Source of the DNA: an uncultured Mycoplasmatota bacterium
Lineage (GTDB): Bacteria; Bacillota_I; Bacilli_A; RF39; UBA660
Direction: 5' to 3'
Assembly (NCBI GenBank): GCA_946402735.1
Contig: CAMIXH010000004.1
Span: 1 to 49,356, forward strand
DNA: 49,356 bases
The position numbers and the translations under genes were made by a program. This document shows, piece by piece, positions 35,340-43,821 of this stretch. Under the pieces are notes generated by a model, which saw nothing but the letters and a program-made list of their open reading frames with translations, was not told the DNA's origin and searched no databases. The stretch's first letter is position 1; each line of letters opens with the position of its first letter.

Positions 35340-35915
35340 TTACTTTAATACTTCATCTAACATTAATTCTGCTTTCTTAACGAAATAATTTGTATTATCT
35401 ATTGGAAGTTTATATCTATTTAAATCATTCTTTAATTCTTCTACAGATTCATACTTCCTATCAACATATTCTGGACTAGCTTCCATTTCAATAAATACAT
35501 ATTTATCATTAACTAATTGAACAGTAATCTCAGTTTCTTTATTAGCAAATACAATGCATTTATCATATATATGAAATAATTCTTTATAATTAATTGCCTT
35601 CATAAAATTAATGGCTTTATCTATATCATCAATTGGACATTCAACTTTTCCTTGCTCTAATATATCTCCATTATCAGCAAACTTTTTATATTTATATAAT
35701 AATACCTTTTTAATATTAACAATATCTCTTACTAAAACACATTTACCAAGTATTTCTAACTTAGATAATTTTGATAAATCTAAATCATTTGAAATCATAT
35801 AATTATCATTTAATTCATACTCTTCTTTTAGTTCAAATCCTTTAGATTCTAAATCTTTTTTTAATGACTTGTAGTCAGTTTTTACTAAAACAGTTATTTC
35901 AGTTTCCATTTTCAT
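35340..35915 (-). CDS. CYTH-like domain protein
   Basis: The protein opens with METEITVLVKTDYKSLKKDLESKGF and alternates charged strands: KVLLYKYKKFADNG, EQGKVECPIDDIDKAINFMKAIN, ETEITVQLVND and VFIEMEASPEY. This EXEXK-like start and eight-stranded pattern suggest a CYTH (class IV adenylate cyclase/thiamine triphosphatase) tunnel. Residue conservation is partial, so activity is uncertain. The gene begins six bases after the Nudix gene stop with a GAGGTGA binding site, so the two are co-transcribed. CYTH and Nudix enzymes both act on phosphate esters, which makes a joint role plausible. Confidence 0.65.
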   Translation of the reverse strand: MKMETEITVLVKTDYKSLKKDLESKGFELKEEYELNDNYMISNDLDLSKLSKLEILGKCVLVRDIVNIKKVLLYKYKKFADNGDILEQGKVECPIDDIDKAINFMKAINYKELFHIYDKCIVFANKETEITVQLVNDKYVFIEMEASPEYVDRKYESVEELKNDLNRYKLPIDNTNYFVKKAELMLDEVLK

Positions 35916-35920
35916 AATAA

Positions 35921-36421
35921 CTATTCACCTCTTTTATCTAAATAATTACATACTTTTACAAAACAAGCAATTTGATCTTCATTTAATTCACCTGTATCTA
36001 CCATATTTTTTAATTCATCCATAGAAAACCATCTTACTTCACTTAATTCTTCTTCTTGAATTACAATATCGTTTAAATCTACATCTTTATTAACAAAATA
36101 CATTTTATAACAATCTTTTCCATCACATCCAGAATCATATTCAATAAACTTTTCATTAGAAAAATCTAATCCTAATTCTTCTTTTACTTCTGTTATGATT
36201 CCTTCAATTGGAGTTTCTCCAGATTTAGGGTGCCCTCCTGTTACTCCCCAATCTCCTCCTTTTCTAGGAACCCTTTTTTGCATTAAAAATTCCCCTTTAG
36301 AATTTCTAATAACAACCATTACAACCATTGGATAATAACCTTCAGGAATAATTTCACCTTTTCGATATGTTTTATCTGTCTTATTACTATTAATGTCATA
36401 CAAATCTCTAAGCTCACCCAT
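35921..36421 (-). CDS. Nudix hydrolase, IPP isomerase-like type
   Basis: The Nudix box reads GHPKSGETPIEGIITEVKEELGL (about residues 59-82), matching the consensus except that Arg of the REUXEE core is Thr here; the catalytic glutamates remain. The surroundings (LYDINSNKTDKTYRKGE, FLMQKRVPRKGGDWGVTGG) resemble Nudix proteins that process isopentenyl-type or nucleotide diphosphates. Length is 166 residues. AGGAG precedes the ATG. It forms a two-gene operon with the CYTH-like protein. Substrate unknown. Confidence 0.85.
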   Translation of the reverse strand: MGELRDLYDINSNKTDKTYRKGEIIPEGYYPMVVMVVIRNSKGEFLMQKRVPRKGGDWGVTGGHPKSGETPIEGIITEVKEELGLDFSNEKFIEYDSGCDGKDCYKMYFVNKDVDLNDIVIQEEELSEVRWFSMDELKNMVDTGELNEDQIACFVKVCNYLDKRGE

Positions 36422-36449
36422 ATTATCATCTCCTAATTAATTATATCAT

Positions 36450-36480
36450 AATAAAATGCAGTTTTTTAACTGCATTTTAA
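36450..36480 (-). terminator. Terminator of the 36477-36989 lipoprotein gene
   Basis: AAAATGCAGTT and AACTGCATTTT form a long perfect stem around a short A loop, with a T-rich exit on the minus strand; it overlaps the stop codon. Confidence 0.86.
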
Positions 36481-36989
36481 TTACCAAATCTTAAGCTATT
36501 AATAATTGGTTCATAAGCTTGACCACATGAGTCTCCACTTCCCCAATCAGAATATGAAACTTCATACCATGTATTATTATATCTAGCATAATAATTATAA
36601 TCTACCATTGATTCAGATAGTTTATCTACATAGTATATCCATTCAACACCATTAATAGTTTTTTTAGTTCCTGTCTCATTTTCATGGAAAATCTCTGCAT
36701 ATTTCTCTAATGTGTAATCATTAAATCCAGTATCATAGAAGAAACTTAAATAACAAGCATCATCGTATTTTCCATTTGATGCTATAGTATCAAAACTATA
36801 TGTAAAATCTGAAAATACCATGTCTCCACTAGTTTCTATTTTTTCAGCATCCTTTTTCTCAAATGCTTCTGGAACTGAATAGTTTAGTTCGTTAAACTTA
36901 TCTGCTTTAGTTTTAGTAACATCTAAACTTTTAGATCCACATCCAGTTAATAATAATACAGCTGCAAATATAACTAATATTTTTTTCAT
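36477..36989 (-). CDS. Putative lipoprotein of unknown function
   Basis: The N-terminus MKKILVIFAAVLLLTGCGS has a textbook lipobox (LTGC, Cys17). The mature part of about 150 residues is acidic and aromatic-rich, with SYDTGF-like and YYARYNNTWYEVSYSDWG segments that suggest a compact beta fold. Two Cys residues (about 79 and 155) could form a disulfide. I recognise no family. AGGAGG precedes the ATG. It is transcribed alone, ended by the terminator at 36450. Confidence 0.78.
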   Translation of the reverse strand: MKKILVIFAAVLLLTGCGSKSLDVTKTKADKFNELNYSVPEAFEKKDAEKIETSGDMVFSDFTYSFDTIASNGKYDDACYLSFFYDTGFNDYTLEKYAEIFHENETGTKKTINGVEWIYYVDKLSESMVDYNYYARYNNTWYEVSYSDWGSGDSCGQAYEPIINSLRFGN

Positions 36990-37057
36990 ATTATCCTCCT
37001 AATTTAATAATAAAATAATAATGAATTATAGTCAATTAATTACATGTTTTTTACATA

Positions 37058-37085
37058 ATAAAAAGTAGATAAATCTACTTTTTAA
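37058..37085 (-). terminator. Terminator of the L,D-transpeptidase gene
   Basis: AAAAAGTAGA and TCTACTTTTT pair across a four-base loop, followed by ATTAT on the minus strand. Confidence 0.85.
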
Positions 37086-38413
37086 TGTTTAACTAATATT
37101 GGTGTGCTCTGAGAAATATTGTCATATATGTAATGTGCTTCTGCATTTGGTAATCTTATACATCCTGCGCTACCACTTTTCTTTCTATATTCTGGATCAC
37201 CAAATTTATCATCAGGTTGCCATGGAGCATCATGACATCCTTGTCCACCATTAAATGGCAACCATAATATTCTTGCCACTAAATTATCATGTCCAAAATC
37301 ATGAGATGATGCTTTACCATATGGAGTAAAGAAACCAAGTTCAGTTGGTGATTTATCACGTCCAGTAGTACAACGTCCTCTAAACACTATTTCTCCATTA
37401 ACATAATAATATACTCTTTGAGTACTAATATCACAGACAAATAATTTTCCTCTACAAACACTTAAATCTTTATTTGATATTAATCCAATTGTTCCATCTA
37501 AGTTTACTAAAGAATAATTTCCATAATCATATAAAACATGAGCTAATTGATACTTATCTACATAACTAATTATATTTTTATTTTGATCTAAAATTGCCGT
37601 ATCTCTTAAAACACGAGCAACTTTTATAGTAGCTATACTTGTTACATATGGATCTATAGATAAAATTGCATCCCTAAATGAATATGTATATCTTCTACAA
37701 ACAAATCCTATATTACCTCTAACTTTAACTAATAGCCATTCATCACTTGGATCATTTCTTAATATTACTCTACCCATTACTTCCATTTCTTCATCTTTAT
37801 CAAGTAAAAATATAGATGGTTCATTTTTAGATGGTCCTAAACGACAATATAATTGTGTAGTAGTACGAGCAATATCATAATATTTTTCTATATCATAATA
37901 TTCATTATTATAATCCACTTCATATTCTCTTGTATAATCAGTATGAACATATGCTAACATTCCATTATATGAAATTAAATCCCATTCTCCATCAGTAAAT
38001 AATCTATTAGCAATACTTCCTGCATTTAATACATCTAATTTATATGAATCTACTCTGGAATCTAAACGCATATTAACATTAGTAGTTGCAATAATTGTAT
38101 CGCCACCATTTTTTGGCTCTAGTGTTGGTTCTGGTATTGGTGATACTGTTGGCACAGGAGTTGGTGCTACTGTTGGCTCTAGTGTTGGTTCTGGTGTCAT
38201 CTCTACTATTTGATCAATTTCAGCAGTTGGAACACCATCAGTACTATATTCTATTCCTTTTTCTGGCTTATTATTACTAACTTTATCATTGTCTTTATTT
38301 TTAAACAATATATAACCAGAAAGAACTAATCCACCGGCAAGTGCAATAGCTATAATACGATTTCTAATTCTTCTTCGGCGTTCTATTTCGCGTCTATAAT
38401 AAGCCTTTCTCAT
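37082..38413 (-). CDS. L,D-transpeptidase (YkuD) with SH3-like domains
   Basis: L,D-transpeptidases make 3-3 cross-links or attach proteins to peptidoglycan. A very basic N-terminus and one membrane segment (about 20-38) are followed by a Pro/Thr/Glu stalk with repeated EPT and PTPVP words (about 72-102). SH3b-like modules come next (TTNVNMRLDSRVDSY; TTQLYCRLGPSKNE). The YkuD domain fills about 320-443: it starts KLFVCDISTQRVYYYVNGE and ends with the catalytic motif SAGCIRLPN. All key residues are visible. A consensus promoter lies upstream, overlapping the preceding terminator. Confidence 0.93.
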   Translation of the reverse strand: MRKAYYRREIERRRRIRNRIIAIALAGGLVLSGYILFKNKDNDKVSNNKPEKGIEYSTDGVPTAEIDQIVEMTPEPTLEPTVAPTPVPTVSPIPEPTLEPKNGGDTIIATTNVNMRLDSRVDSYKLDVLNAGSIANRLFTDGEWDLISYNGMLAYVHTDYTREYEVDYNNEYYDIEKYYDIARTTTQLYCRLGPSKNEPSIFLLDKDEEMEVMGRVILRNDPSDEWLLVKVRGNIGFVCRRYTYSFRDAILSIDPYVTSIATIKVARVLRDTAILDQNKNIISYVDKYQLAHVLYDYGNYSLVNLDGTIGLISNKDLSVCRGKLFVCDISTQRVYYYVNGEIVFRGRCTTGRDKSPTELGFFTPYGKASSHDFGHDNLVARILWLPFNGGQGCHDAPWQPDDKFGDPEYRKKSGSAGCIRLPNAEAHYIYDNISQSTPILVKH

Positions 38414-38445
38414 AAAAATTTAACCCCTCTTTTTTATGGCGCTAT

Positions 38446-38474
38446 ATTATAGCACTTCTTATTTAAAAAGTCAA
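38446..38474 (-). promoter_or_regulatory. Promoter of the L,D-transpeptidase gene
   Basis: On the minus strand TTGACT (38469-38474) and TATAAT (38446-38451) are exactly 17 bases apart, one of the best promoters in the window. Its -35 touches the T tract of the preceding terminator. Confidence 0.85.
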
Positions 38475-38498
38475 AAAAAGCGAACTTTTTAGTTCGCA
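38473..38498 (-). terminator. Terminator of the NlpC-like/38518 operon
   Basis: GCGAACT and AGTTCGC pair across a four-base loop and are followed by seven Ts on the minus strand. Confidence 0.9.
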
Positions 38499-38517
38499 TG
38501 ATCTTAATAATCTTAGT

Positions 38518-38958
38518 TTAATTCCAAAATCCAAGTATAGCAGATACAATCATTACGACCATATATGTTCCAAATAAAATACCTGATTTTTTCCAATCTA
38601 TACTTTTACCATATAATATAAATGATACTATTCTAGCTAATCCTGTATTTATTCCCCATAAATAATATTCACTAATATTTTTCCAACTTGGTTGACTACC
38701 AAAATATGTTAAATAATAGAAATATAAAGCAGATAAACAAAATACTATTATTAAAATCATAGAAATTTTATTAATTTTCTTTTTATATTTGTAAAGCATT
38801 ATTAATCCAATTATAATTGGCAAATATAACAATACTGGAAATAAGTAATAGAAATAACTTCCACCCATTTTAAATATTGTTAGTAAAGAAAATACAATTA
38901 TATATATAGGCAAAAATAACAATATACCACTTATTAATTCTTTATTACTCTTTGTCAT
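38518..38958 (-). CDS. Four- to five-TM membrane protein, unknown function
   Basis: The 146 residues are almost entirely hydrophobic, with segments at about 10-30, 36-55, 63-83 and 120-142. Aromatic residues are frequent (YFYYLF, LYFYYLTYFG). No catalytic motif or family is recognised. Its ATG overlaps the stop of the large surface protein gene (ATGA), so the two are translated together and the terminator at 38473 ends both. Confidence 0.75.
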   Translation of the reverse strand: MTKSNKELISGILLFLPIYIIVFSLLTIFKMGGSYFYYLFPVLLYLPIIIGLIMLYKYKKKINKISMILIIVFCLSALYFYYLTYFGSQPSWKNISEYYLWGINTGLARIVSFILYGKSIDWKKSGILFGTYMVVMIVSAILGFWN

Positions 38959-41147
38959 CTATAACGCCTCTTTGCTTTATTAGCATTAGATAATAATATT
39001 TCTACAACGATAGTTAAAACTACAAGACCCATAACAACGGAAAATATAATTATAAAATAGTTTGGTTCACTTTTCTTTTCTGTTGGTACTACTACTGGTC
39101 TTTCAATTTCAGTTTTCTCATTTTCTTTATTTTCATCAATTACATCTAAATCAGCAGGATCAACATAATCATCTTCTTCATTAGGAACAATATCATTTTC
39201 TTTAACTGTTATTGTTATTTTTTTCTCAACTATAGAATCTTTATATTCACCTTTTAATATAAAAGTAAATTCGCCTTCTTCAGTTGGTATACCTGATAAA
39301 GTATTATTATCTATTGTTAATCCTTTTGGTAATCTTCCACTCTTTAAAGTAACTTTACCAGGATAATTCATTAGAATAGATTCATTATATTCATCATCTT
39401 TGTTATATTCTAATAAAGCTAAATCTTCTATTTCAACTTTATAATTTACTTTTAAAGTATATGTTATTTCTTCTTTCGAATCGTTATATGTTGATAAAAC
39501 TTTTATATTATGAGTTCCAGTTGCTTTCTCTGTTGGTTTTCCTTTTATATAATTTTCTTCTAATACTAATCCATCAGGTAATTTAGAATCAACTAAACTA
39601 ATTACGCCTTGAGGATTTGTTTCAATTAAAACACTATATTCTTCATCAACATATGAAACAGGTAATTCTTTTAATATAAACTCAACTTTAATAGTTGTTA
39701 CTTTGACATTAACTTTAACAGTTGTATTACCAACTGATATTGATACATTACAATTACCAGAGTCATTTGCTTTTATTAAGCCATTATTATCAACAGTACA
39801 TACTTTTTCATTACTACTTTTATATGACAAAACATAATTATTTGATGATGCAGATATTTTAGGTGATAATCTAAATGTTTCACCTTTTAATAATTCCAAA
39901 TTATTAACATCTACTTCTATACTAGCTGCGTCTACTTGTGTACTTACTTCATATATAGCTGATGTATTAATATTTCCATATATATCTACTACTTCATAAT
40001 ATAAACTATATATTTTATTATGTTCAACACTTGTTATTTCATAAGTTTTATTAGTTGTTGTTGCTACTAGTTTGCCATTAATATAAAAACGATATTCTTT
40101 AATTCCATAATTATCTTTAGCATTATTAACATTAACAACTAAACTTTTATATCTTCCTTCATAAGAGAAAGTTCCTAAAGTAGGTTTTTCTTTATCAACA
40201 ACTATTTTAGTTAATGTTACTTCTTTAGTAGTAACATTACCACCAACATCTTTTACAAATACATAGTATTTCCCATTACCAGATACTTCATGAGTAACTG
40301 ACAAACGGTCAGTTTTTGTTACTCTTTTCCAATCAGTAGTTGGTATGCTTGATGTTGTTTTTACTTGATAAGCAACTATACCATGATTTTCTGGTTCTAA
40401 AATATCACTATGCTCAGATAAATCATAATGTTTATAATCTGTTGCTACTATAGTTATTTTATTTGTATTAGCTACTTCTTGTACGCTTGTAATAATTGGA
40501 CTATAATCATCCAAACGATCATGATAATCATAAGATGCAAATAATGTATTGTAATCTAATTTAGAAAGAGCTGATTCTTTTATTCTAAATCCTTCTATTC
40601 CATCTGTTGGTTGTCTGCAAATTCCTGTTTTAACTTTACCAGAAGCTTCAATTACATTCCATGTATATCCACTATTATCTCCACCATCATCTAAATATAC
40701 TGCAATATGATTTTTAAAATGAATTAAATCTCCTTTTTTCATTTGATTAACTGGTATAGTTTCATAATCATTCATTGTAACTTTTCCACCAGATACATGA
40801 TAAATTAATAAATGAACATATGAACCACAATAAACAGGAAATTTATTTTTAAAACTTCCTTGTATTCCTGCTTCTTTTTTTAATGATCCATATATATATC
40901 CGCTTTGTATTTTAATACCCTGTTTTGCTTTAGCAAGATAATTATTTAATAATGACATTTTATCAATTGGATTTTCTGGTGTACCGGCCCATCTATATGT
41001 ATAAACAAAATCATCTTGGTATGTTGTTGCTGAACTAAGTCCAACTTGAACCATTACATTGTTATACTCTTCTCTAGTGATAGCATTAACACTATTTGGT
41101 ATAACTAATAGCATAAATAATAAAGTTAGTAATATCCTCTTACTCAT
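38955..41147 (-). CDS. NlpC/P60-like surface protein with Ig-like domains and C-terminal anchor
   Basis: A signal peptide (to about residue 22) precedes a papain-like domain: PVYCGSYVHLLIYH (Cys near 112), KKGDLIHFKNHIAVYLDDGG (His near 158), and NVIEASGK. This resembles NlpC/P60 or related amidases. Four or more Ig-like modules follow, including a Big2-type domain (LELLKGETFRLSPKIS, SNEKVCTVDNNGLIKA, near 420-490) and two putative Ig (He_PIG) domains around DSKLPDGLVLEENYIKGKPTEKATGTH and SGRLPKGLTIDNNTLSGIPTEEGE. A C-terminal TM segment and basic tail (about 700-730) anchor it. Probable wall-attached hydrolase or adhesin. Promoter at 41165. Confidence 0.83.
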   Translation of the reverse strand: MSKRILLTLLFMLLVIPNSVNAITREEYNNVMVQVGLSSATTYQDDFVYTYRWAGTPENPIDKMSLLNNYLAKAKQGIKIQSGYIYGSLKKEAGIQGSFKNKFPVYCGSYVHLLIYHVSGGKVTMNDYETIPVNQMKKGDLIHFKNHIAVYLDDGGDNSGYTWNVIEASGKVKTGICRQPTDGIEGFRIKESALSKLDYNTLFASYDYHDRLDDYSPIITSVQEVANTNKITIVATDYKHYDLSEHSDILEPENHGIVAYQVKTTSSIPTTDWKRVTKTDRLSVTHEVSGNGKYYVFVKDVGGNVTTKEVTLTKIVVDKEKPTLGTFSYEGRYKSLVVNVNNAKDNYGIKEYRFYINGKLVATTTNKTYEITSVEHNKIYSLYYEVVDIYGNINTSAIYEVSTQVDAASIEVDVNNLELLKGETFRLSPKISASSNNYVLSYKSSNEKVCTVDNNGLIKANDSGNCNVSISVGNTTVKVNVKVTTIKVEFILKELPVSYVDEEYSVLIETNPQGVISLVDSKLPDGLVLEENYIKGKPTEKATGTHNIKVLSTYNDSKEEITYTLKVNYKVEIEDLALLEYNKDDEYNESILMNYPGKVTLKSGRLPKGLTIDNNTLSGIPTEEGEFTFILKGEYKDSIVEKKITITVKENDIVPNEEDDYVDPADLDVIDENKENEKTEIERPVVVPTEKKSEPNYFIIIFSVVMGLVVLTIVVEILLSNANKAKRRYR

Positions 41148-41164
41148 TTATTATCACCATAAAA

Positions 41165-41193
41165 AGTATATCGTATAAATGTCAAAAAAACAA
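41165..41193 (-). promoter_or_regulatory. Promoter of the NlpC-like/Ig protein operon
   Basis: On the minus strand TTGTTT (41188-41193) and TATACT (41165-41170) are 17 bases apart. Confidence 0.65.
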
Positions 41194-41215
41194 TGTTTTT
41201 GATTATATATTACAT

Positions 41216-41245
41216 TTTAAAAAGAGTATTTCTACTCTTTTTATT
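41216..41245 (-). terminator. Terminator of the Nudix-methyltransferase operon
   Basis: AAAAAGAGTA and TACTCTTTTT pair across a four-base loop; the stem overlaps the methyltransferase stop codon. Confidence 0.82.
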
Positions 41246-43238
41246 CACATTTTTCAATTACTAAAATATATGTACTATTAGGTAATTCTACAGTATTATA
41301 GTTTTCATCATATAAACTAATCTTTGGATCTAAATGCTCTTGATAACCATCTTGTAAAAATGCTTTTGAATATACTATCTTTGATCCTTTTAAAGTTTCT
41401 AATACCATTTTTTCATATTCACTAGGAGTATAGTATCCAAATTGTTCTTGAACTTCTAAAGCAAATGATTCTTCTCCCCAAGTAAATGTATATAAAAATT
41501 CCATAGCATCATTTATATCTAATTTAATTTTATTTTCTGACACCTGGTCATATTTAATTTGTCTTCCTTTAAATTCTTTAACATATCTATAGAATATATT
41601 AATATCATTTTTATTTTTAAATTCAATAATTCTAGGAGTATTCTCACTCATTATTCCATCTCTAATAATAATTCTTCCATGATTACTTAAAGTATTATAT
41701 GCACTTAATAGTGCTTTCTTAATTACATTATGATTAAACTTTTTACCTTCAAATTCTATATATGAAAATAATTCATGTATTATAGATGAATAAATAATAG
41801 TATCTAAACTTCCTTTTTTAAAATAATCTTCTAAAGATAATGCATTTCCTTTTACAAGATTATAATTTCTATTTTCTTTGATCTTCTTGTTATTTAATTC
41901 TTCAATAACATTACTTGATATATCTATTCCATAAACATTTTTATCTTTATATGTATCAAGTATCAAATCCATAAGTGCTCCTCCACCCGGACCAACATCA
42001 AGTACATTTTCTCCTACTATGAAGTCCAGTAATTTTGATTTATGCATTATAGAACTATTCATAGTTTCTAAATAATCTATTTCATTATAGAATCTATCAT
42101 AATTATCTTTTCTAAATCCAAATAAATCGTATAACAATAATACAGATTTATTATATAAATTATTACTTCCATATGCTACTTCACAAAATTCAATTAATTT
42201 TTTAGCTACTTTAGAGAAAACAAAATTGAATTCTAAAGTAGTACCTTCTTTTTTAACATAATATGTAATATTTATATTGTTTTTAATTTGATTGTTAATA
42301 ATTTGTTCAAATGTTATTTCTTCTAAATATTTTTCTATTATTCTTTCTTTATATATATTTATTCTTTTTATATTTTTATAATCTAAATAAATATCTTTCA
42401 TTAATGAACTAAATGTTATTTCATTAATATCATCTATATAATTAGATATTATTAATAATATTTTTAATTGTTCTGATACACCTAAACTTTTTAAAGCTGA
42501 TTTGTAAAACCATAATTGTGTATTATTAAAAATAGATTCAATTCTTCTTTTAATTTCTTCATCTTTAATAATATTATTAAGAATTATTTTATCATCATCA
42601 CTAATACCTTCATTTAGCATATCTATTCTTTTAACAATATCTAATTCTTCTTCAAAATTACCATCCAATATTTTATCAACTAATTCTTCTATTATTTCTT
42701 TATCATCCTCATATATTTTAGGAGATACTTCTGTAATGATACATTCATTTAATATAAGTAATATTTCTCTTAAATCTTTTTTATCTATTATTCCATTTTT
42801 AACTAAATCATATAATTCTTTATTAGTATTAAGATTTACTTCACCTTTTATATATTGACCAATTAATCCATGAGTTTTAATTAAAACATAAATTAATTCA
42901 TTATAATTAGGAGAATACTTTTTATATATTTCAGCTGATCCTAGATTATGAGTGAATAGATTGAATCCCATTTTTTTCCATTCTTTAATATCTTCTTTAG
43001 TACCAGCTTTACCAACATCCATCCATAAAAGAACTTCCGCTATTAAATCTTTATATTTTGTTTCTTTTGTATCTAATATTTCTAAACATTTTAGAACAGA
43101 ATTATATACAGAAGATGTTTTTAAATCTTTTAATGATTTAATTCTATCAATATTAAAGTTTTTTTCATTTGTAATAACTAATTGTTTAATTGGATAAATA
43201 TAAATATTTTTATTTCTTAATTCATCTAATAATCTCAT
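41241..43238 (-). CDS. HD-like/SAM methyltransferase fusion protein
   Basis: The C-terminal third (about residues 400-530) is a class I SAM-dependent methyltransferase: ENVLDVGPGGGALMDLI is the SAM-binding motif, VYGIDISSNVIEEL the second motif and SLDTIIYSSIIHEL the post-motif strand. The N-terminal 130 residues contain AEVLLWMDVGKAGT and LIYVLIKTHGLIGQYIKGE, which resemble an HD domain that has lost some of its metal ligands. The middle is helical and unassigned. At 665 residues it is far larger than a simple methyltransferase. It follows the Nudix gene by three bases. Substrate unknown, possibly a nucleotide or RNA. Confidence 0.78.
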   Translation of the reverse strand: MRLLDELRNKNIYIYPIKQLVITNEKNFNIDRIKSLKDLKTSSVYNSVLKCLEILDTKETKYKDLIAEVLLWMDVGKAGTKEDIKEWKKMGFNLFTHNLGSAEIYKKYSPNYNELIYVLIKTHGLIGQYIKGEVNLNTNKELYDLVKNGIIDKKDLREILLILNECIITEVSPKIYEDDKEIIEELVDKILDGNFEEELDIVKRIDMLNEGISDDDKIILNNIIKDEEIKRRIESIFNNTQLWFYKSALKSLGVSEQLKILLIISNYIDDINEITFSSLMKDIYLDYKNIKRINIYKERIIEKYLEEITFEQIINNQIKNNINITYYVKKEGTTLEFNFVFSKVAKKLIEFCEVAYGSNNLYNKSVLLLYDLFGFRKDNYDRFYNEIDYLETMNSSIMHKSKLLDFIVGENVLDVGPGGGALMDLILDTYKDKNVYGIDISSNVIEELNNKKIKENRNYNLVKGNALSLEDYFKKGSLDTIIYSSIIHELFSYIEFEGKKFNHNVIKKALLSAYNTLSNHGRIIIRDGIMSENTPRIIEFKNKNDINIFYRYVKEFKGRQIKYDQVSENKIKLDINDAMEFLYTFTWGEESFALEVQEQFGYYTPSEYEKMVLETLKGSKIVYSKAFLQDGYQEHLDPKISLYDENYNTVELPNSTYILVIEKCE

Positions 43239-43241
43239 GAA

Positions 43242-43718
43242 TTACTCCTTATTGTTTTTCATAACTAATTTAACTTCATTATCAGCATATGTCACACTAA
43301 ATTTAATTCCTTTAAAATTATTGTTCATAGCTTCTTTTTCAAAATCTATCATATCATCAGGTAAATTAAATGGATCACACCACATTATTTCAGAACACTT
43401 TTCTGGTTCATTAATTCTAACTTCACCTTTATATTTTGATACTTCAAAATAAACATCATAATATGGTGGTAAAGATTTATTCTTTCTATTAACTACAAAA
43501 GTATCAATAATATCATTAACATCTATTTCAATTCCAAGTTCTTCTCTTGCTTCTCTTACCACTGCCTCATATGCATTTTCACCCTCGTCTATATGACCAG
43601 CAGGTAAAGCAAGAAAACCTGGCCATAGTTTAGTTCCTTGTCTTCTTTGTAGTAATACTTCTCCTTTTTCATTTTTCAAGATAATATAAATTGATGACAA
43701 AAATCTTTCTCTTTCCAT
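43242..43718 (-). CDS. Nudix hydrolase
   Basis: A standard Nudix box is present: GHIDEGENAYEAVVREAREELGI (about residues 41-63), matching the GX5EX7REUXEEXGU consensus with all glutamates and the arginine. The flanking strands (FLSSIYIILKNEKGEVLLQRRQGT and VNRKNKSLPPYYDVYFEVSKY) fit a small pyrophosphohydrolase of 158 residues. The substrate cannot be read from sequence. An AGAGG binding site and an extended -10 promoter lie upstream. It leads an operon with the HD-like/methyltransferase protein, so the two may work on one substrate. Confidence 0.92.
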   Translation of the reverse strand: MERERFLSSIYIILKNEKGEVLLQRRQGTKLWPGFLALPAGHIDEGENAYEAVVREAREELGIEIDVNDIIDTFVVNRKNKSLPPYYDVYFEVSKYKGEVRINEPEKCSEIMWCDPFNLPDDMIDFEKEAMNNNFKGIKFSVTYADNEVKLVMKNNKE

Positions 43719-43740
43719 TTAAAACCTCTCTTCCATAAAT

Positions 43741-43749
43741 ATTATATCA
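43741..43749 (-). promoter_or_regulatory. Extended -10 promoter of the Nudix-methyltransferase operon
   Basis: TGATATAAT on the minus strand (TATAAT at 43741-43746), diverging from the promoter at 43767. Confidence 0.55.
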
Positions 43750-43766
43750 TAATGACACTAAGTATC

Positions 43767-43796
43767 TTTAATAAATCGTATAAAATATGCTATAAT
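43767..43796 (+). promoter_or_regulatory. Promoter of the module-esterase gene
   Basis: TTTAAT (43767-43772) and an extended TGCTATAAT (TATAAT at 43791-43796) are 18 bases apart; the ATG follows 25 bases later. Confidence 0.6.
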
Positions 43797-43821
43797 ATGA
43801 TATATAAAATAGGAGTAAAAT

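Noticed and set aside
38095-38280. Plus-strand Leu/Val-rich open frame
   Set aside because: It mirrors the Pro/Thr/Glu repeat of the L,D-transpeptidase stalk; the composition comes from the repeat, not from a membrane protein.
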